DNA from: Aurantibacter_A sp965215845
GTDB taxonomy: Bacteria > Bacteroidota > Bacteroidia > Flavobacteriales > Flavobacteriaceae
Length of the DNA stretch: 64,000 nt
Assembly: GCA_965215845.1 (NCBI GenBank)
Contig: CBDCEL010000003.1
Span: 806,001-870,000, forward strand
Reading direction: 5' to 3'
The notes under the pieces are model-generated. The model saw only the letters and a program-made list of their open reading frames with translations, was not told where the DNA came from and made no database searches. The translations under genes were made by a program, and so were the position numbers. Positions 61,261 to 64,000 of the stretch are shown here, piece after piece (within the stretch, counting starts at the first letter, position 1; each line of letters opens with the position of its first letter).

Positions 61261-62355
61261 ATGGCGTTGTTAAAATTGGCGAGTAAATCAATACATATCA
61301 TGGTACCGGTGGCACTCATTTTTATGGCCCATCAAATTTGCAGCGGACAGGTTTCAGGAAACATTGGGGGCAAGTACAAAGACGCCTATAAAAAATATTT
61401 AAGCGCTACCTGCCCTATTCCTGTGGACAGCATCGAACATTTTGTTTATTTCGCCCGCGATAGAGGCCAAATTATCGATCATCCGTTACTTACGCATCCG
61501 ACGTTTAAAGGTGCCCAAATCATGTATTTCTGGAAGAGCTTTGAACCTCAAAAGGGTCAATACGATTTTTCCATATTAAAAGAAGATTATGACTACCTCA
61601 AAAAGCACGGCAAAAAACTGTTCGTACAAATTCAAGACGCAACATTTTATCCCAACAACAATGCCGTACCAGATTATCTGCTGACCAATGAATATGAGGG
61701 AGGCGCTACAATACAGTTCAATGAAGATGGAGAACCGGCCGGCTGGGTAGCGAAAAGATGGAACAGAAAAGCAAGAGAGCGCTTTGGGCTATTTCTAGAA
61801 GCATTGGGAGAAGCGTACGACGGAAAAATTGAGGGAATCAATCTTCAAGAAACGGCCATTGAAGTGAGTAAAAAAACCGATAGCACTTTTTCAGAACAAA
61901 ATTATGTCAATGGACTAAAAGCAAATATGTTGGCTTTAAAAAAGGCTTTCCCAAATTCGACCACAATGATCTATGCCAATTTCATGCCGGGAGAATGGTT
62001 GCCATGGGAAGACAAAGGTTATCTTAAGAGTATTTACAAATATGGCCAGGAAATTGGTGTGGGGTTGGGAGCACCAGATTTAATGGTAAAAAGAAAAGGA
62101 CAACTAAACCATGCCCTAACACTAATGCACGAAGGTCGATATACCGTACCCCTGGGAATAGCGGTTCAAGATGGAAACTATATTGGGGAAACCGGAGAAG
62201 CCGGTAACGAAACAATCGACGGTTCTACCGAAAACATCGTCCCATTGCTTCATGGGTTTGCAAAAGACTTTCTCAGGGTAAATTACATGTTTTGGGTTGA
62301 TCAAGAACCTTATTTTACGGAACACGTAATTCGGTGTTTTCCGAAAAACCAATAA
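61261..62355 (+). CDS. Exported clan GH-A-like beta/alpha-barrel protein, putative glycoside hydrolase
   Basis: 364 residues with a signal peptide (LKLASKSIHIMVPVALIFM, cleavage near 28). The barrel opens with QIMYFWKSFEPQKGQYDFSI near 86-105, the pattern of GH5/GH42-like enzymes, and KLFVQIQDATFYP near 119. Two Glu are placed as acid/base and nucleophile would be: Glu197 in INLQETAIE and Glu349 in WVDQEPYF. LLTNEYEGGATIQF and VPLGIAVQDGNYIGETGE surround a likely substrate pocket. No known GH family could be assigned by eye. It stands alone after purA, and a 247-bp gap follows. Catalytic role is inference. Confidence 0.7.
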   Translation: MALLKLASKSIHIMVPVALIFMAHQICSGQVSGNIGGKYKDAYKKYLSATCPIPVDSIEHFVYFARDRGQIIDHPLLTHPTFKGAQIMYFWKSFEPQKGQYDFSILKEDYDYLKKHGKKLFVQIQDATFYPNNNAVPDYLLTNEYEGGATIQFNEDGEPAGWVAKRWNRKARERFGLFLEALGEAYDGKIEGINLQETAIEVSKKTDSTFSEQNYVNGLKANMLALKKAFPNSTTMIYANFMPGEWLPWEDKGYLKSIYKYGQEIGVGLGAPDLMVKRKGQLNHALTLMHEGRYTVPLGIAVQDGNYIGETGEAGNETIDGSTENIVPLLHGFAKDFLRVNYMFWVDQEPYFTEHVIRCFPKNQ

Positions 62356-62577
62356 CCGAAAAATATACAGGGTATAATAATACATCCTTTGAAAAACCTC
62401 AGTACGTCCCGATGCCCATCGTAACCGATGCAGATTATATTCGTTTTACCCAGACTATCTTTTTCCTAGTTGCCCCATTTATTTGCCATAGGCTCAATGT
62501 GAGACCTGAAAACATAATAGCACAATCCGATAAATACCTAAGAAGCAATGTTTTAGTAATTGAAACATATGTTTTAA
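62356..62577. other. Gap between the barrel gene and the DUF885 gene
   Basis: About 220 bp of A/T-rich DNA. A short frame at 62334-62606 overlaps the barrel gene end and lacks coding features. Only the -7 box at its end (62578) is supported. Confidence 0.5.
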
Positions 62578-62585
62578 TATATTTG
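62578..62585 (+). promoter_or_regulatory. -7 box of the DUF885 gene
   Basis: TATATTTG, a perfect TANNTTTG box, 17 nt before ATG 62603. The best -33 TTG stands 15 nt upstream, short of the usual spacing. Confidence 0.5.
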
Positions 62586-62602
62586 GGCAAACCACCCCCA
62601 TT

Positions 62603-64000
62603 ATGAGAAAATTGATAGCTATAGGTTGTGTACTGATCATTCTTGTATCCTGTGCCGAAAAGAAAGAGATCGACCAAACGACCGATTTTCAAACTTTTAT
62701 CGAGAACTTCAACGCCGCAGGTGATGCCCCTGTGGTTCCTGATTTGAGTGCAAATTACTTTGCTTCAGAGCTGAAAACCGTACGTAACCAATTAAAGGAG
62801 CTTTTGGCCATTGATACGGCCCAACTGTCGTTCGAGGATAGAATCGATTGGCGCTTTGCCCATAGTATTTTAAAAGGAAAGGAAATTCGGCAGTCAGAAC
62901 ATCTTTCCTGGAAAATGGATCCCCGAAAATACATGCGCTTTAGGGAAATTGGAAACCTTATTGAAAAACCGGGGGATACCACCGAAAAATTGGTCGGTCT
63001 CGAAAAAAGACTTTCCATGCTTCCCATTCAGTTGGAAAATGGACAGAACCAATTGGGATTCTATGTACCCCGTTTTCAAGAACTTGCCGTGTTCATGGCC
63101 GAAAATGCCAAAACCCTTTTTGAGAATGACCTTCCTGAATTTGTGGCAAAATCTGGCGGCTCTGATATCCTTATTTCGCTAATAGCCGATGGAAAAAAGG
63201 CTTTGGAAGCGTATTTGGTTTTTTTGACCGAGGAACTTCCAAAAAAGGAAGAAGGAAGCTTCGCTATGGGGCAAAAGACCTATAATCTCATGCTCAAAGA
63301 ACAATTTCTTCTTGACTATAATGATGAGACGCTATGGCAGTTCGGAAAGTCAAAATTCGATGAAACCATAGCAGAGCTTGAGGCGTTGGCCAAAGAATTG
63401 GACGCCAATAAAACTTGGCAAGAACTAGCTACCGAAATTAAAAACGACTACCCCGAGCCCCACCAAATGATCGAGGCCCATCAACTATGGGTCGATAGCT
63501 CGAAAGCGCATATCTTAGGAAATAATTTGATTCCCATACCATGGGATGAAAGGGTTCGAGTAGTGCCGAGGGCTGAATATCTTCGTAAAACCTCATACTA
63601 CGGAAACTTTTCTCGCGCCCAGGGCAAGGATTCCGAAGGTATCTTCACTGCTCAATGGATGATCAACCCCTATGAGGACCAATGGGATAACAAGACAAAA
63701 CAAGAGTACCTTGTAGAACACGATTGGGGCGTAATCATTGTGACCGCGCCGCACGAGGCCTATGGGGGGCACCATGTGCAAGGCCTTTACCAATTGCACA
63801 ACCCAAGCAAGCTCCGAAGGCAGAATGGTCTTTCAATGTTCAGTGAGGGTTGGGGACTGTACAACGAACAATTAATGAGTGAAACAGGGTTTTTTCCAGA
63901 TAAGGGAATACATCTCAGGCAATTACAACTTAGATTGTGGCGAAATGCCCGTGTTGTCTACGATGTAGGTATGCATACCGGAAAGATGTCTTACGAGGAA
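62603..64000 (+). CDS. DUF885 family zinc metallopeptidase-like lipoprotein (cut by window edge)
   Basis: 466 codons are present; the C-terminus is outside the window. Lipoprotein signal MRKLIAIGCVLIILVSC (Cys17). A long alpha-helical body follows (TAQLSFEDRIDWRFAHSILK, QLENGQNQLGFYVPRFQELA) and the DUF885 metal motif HEAYGGHHVQGLYQ near 387-400 with a downstream Glu in FSEGWGLYNEQLM near 415, matching HExxxGHxxQ...E. DUF885 proteins are gluzincin-like and predicted peptidases; the reaction is not established. It is exported and anchored at a membrane. All visible active-site residues are intact. Confidence 0.85.
   Translation, partial: MRKLIAIGCVLIILVSCAEKKEIDQTTDFQTFIENFNAAGDAPVVPDLSANYFASELKTVRNQLKELLAIDTAQLSFEDRIDWRFAHSILKGKEIRQSEHLSWKMDPRKYMRFREIGNLIEKPGDTTEKLVGLEKRLSMLPIQLENGQNQLGFYVPRFQELAVFMAENAKTLFENDLPEFVAKSGGSDILISLIADGKKALEAYLVFLTEELPKKEEGSFAMGQKTYNLMLKEQFLLDYNDETLWQFGKSKFDETIAELEALAKELDANKTWQELATEIKNDYPEPHQMIEAHQLWVDSSKAHILGNNLIPIPWDERVRVVPRAEYLRKTSYYGNFSRAQGKDSEGIFTAQWMINPYEDQWDNKTKQEYLVEHDWGVIIVTAPHEAYGGHHVQGLYQLHNPSKLRRQNGLSMFSEGWGLYNEQLMSETGFFPDKGIHLRQLQLRLWRNARVVYDVGMHTGKMSYEE

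Noticed and set aside
62334..62606. Short plus-strand frame between the barrel and DUF885 genes
   Set aside because: Overlaps the previous gene, no family features, contains the -7 box of the next gene.

Overview
The window reads as chromosomal DNA of a marine-type member of the Flavobacteriaceae (Bacteroidota). The signs are: the Bacteroidota -7 promoter box TANNTTTG in front of many genes; start codons without Shine-Dalgarno sequences; an SprB-repeat surface protein typical of the type IX secretion/gliding lineage; the gliding lipoprotein GldI; Bacteroidota-style lipoproteins; and gene orders such as parA-parB-DUF5683-dapB-lepB, mutL-rhomboid-rhomboid and rsh-fur-purA. Genus cannot be fixed from the sequence alone. 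No rRNA, tRNA, CRISPR array or phage is seen.

Layout. 1-2111: N-terminal part of a giant SprB-repeat protein, minus strand, cut by the left edge. 2.2-3.9 kb: PQQ-type sugar dehydrogenase and cytochrome c. 3.9-17.5 kb: a peptidoglycan and amino-sugar recycling locus. It holds murQ and a DeoR repressor, a divergent NagB/PIG-L fusion, a GHL10 glycosidase lipoprotein, an AmpG-like permease, nagZ and anmK, followed by an acetate symporter (DUF4212 plus SSS subunits) and acetyl-CoA synthetase. 17.8-26.2 kb: a Bcr/CflA pump, then udk-divIC and parAB-DUF5683-dapB-lepB-wbqC housekeeping genes. 26.2-32.5 kb, minus strand: an endonuclease/phosphatase-fold protein, two rhomboids, mutL, ribH and a TPR protein. 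32.6-39.1 kb: recF, a lipoprotein, DUF721, ndk, an NrnA-like phosphoesterase, gldI, a double PPIase and DUF3810. 39.2-45.6 kb: two amidohydrolase-superfamily proteins and a frameshifted sulfatase. 45.7-46.65 kb: a DUF559 endonuclease-fold gene between inverted palindromic repeats. 46.8-53.8 kb: molybdenum cofactor genes (xdhC, moaA, moeA, moeB-rhodanese, mobA, moaC, moaE, moaD) with a TauE-type exporter. 53.8-64 kb: a DUF6503 lipoprotein, an rRNA/tRNA methyltransferase, M48 protease, rsh, fur, purA, a clan GH-A-like barrel protein, and a DUF885 peptidase cut by the right edge.

How the genes work together. The recycling locus can be read as one pathway: trim denuded glycan (GHL10), import (AmpG-like), split GlcNAc-anhydroMurNAc (NagZ), phosphorylate anhydroMurNAc (AnmK), remove lactate (MurQ), deacetylate and deaminate (PIG-L/NagB fusion), then re-capture acetate (symporter plus Acs). 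No nagA is present in the window, so the PIG-L domain is a candidate substitute. The DeoR/nagB intergenic region carries three copies of a 12-15 bp box that look like the operator.

Points for a second look: the DUF559-plus-repeat unit and its dispersed relatives; four single-base frameshifts, three of them in consecutive recycling genes; the NagB/PIG-L fusion with an altered active-site residue; a set of genes whose -7 box ends only 4-5 nt before the start codon (likely leaderless mRNAs); and amidohydrolase domains that have lost their metal-binding HxH.
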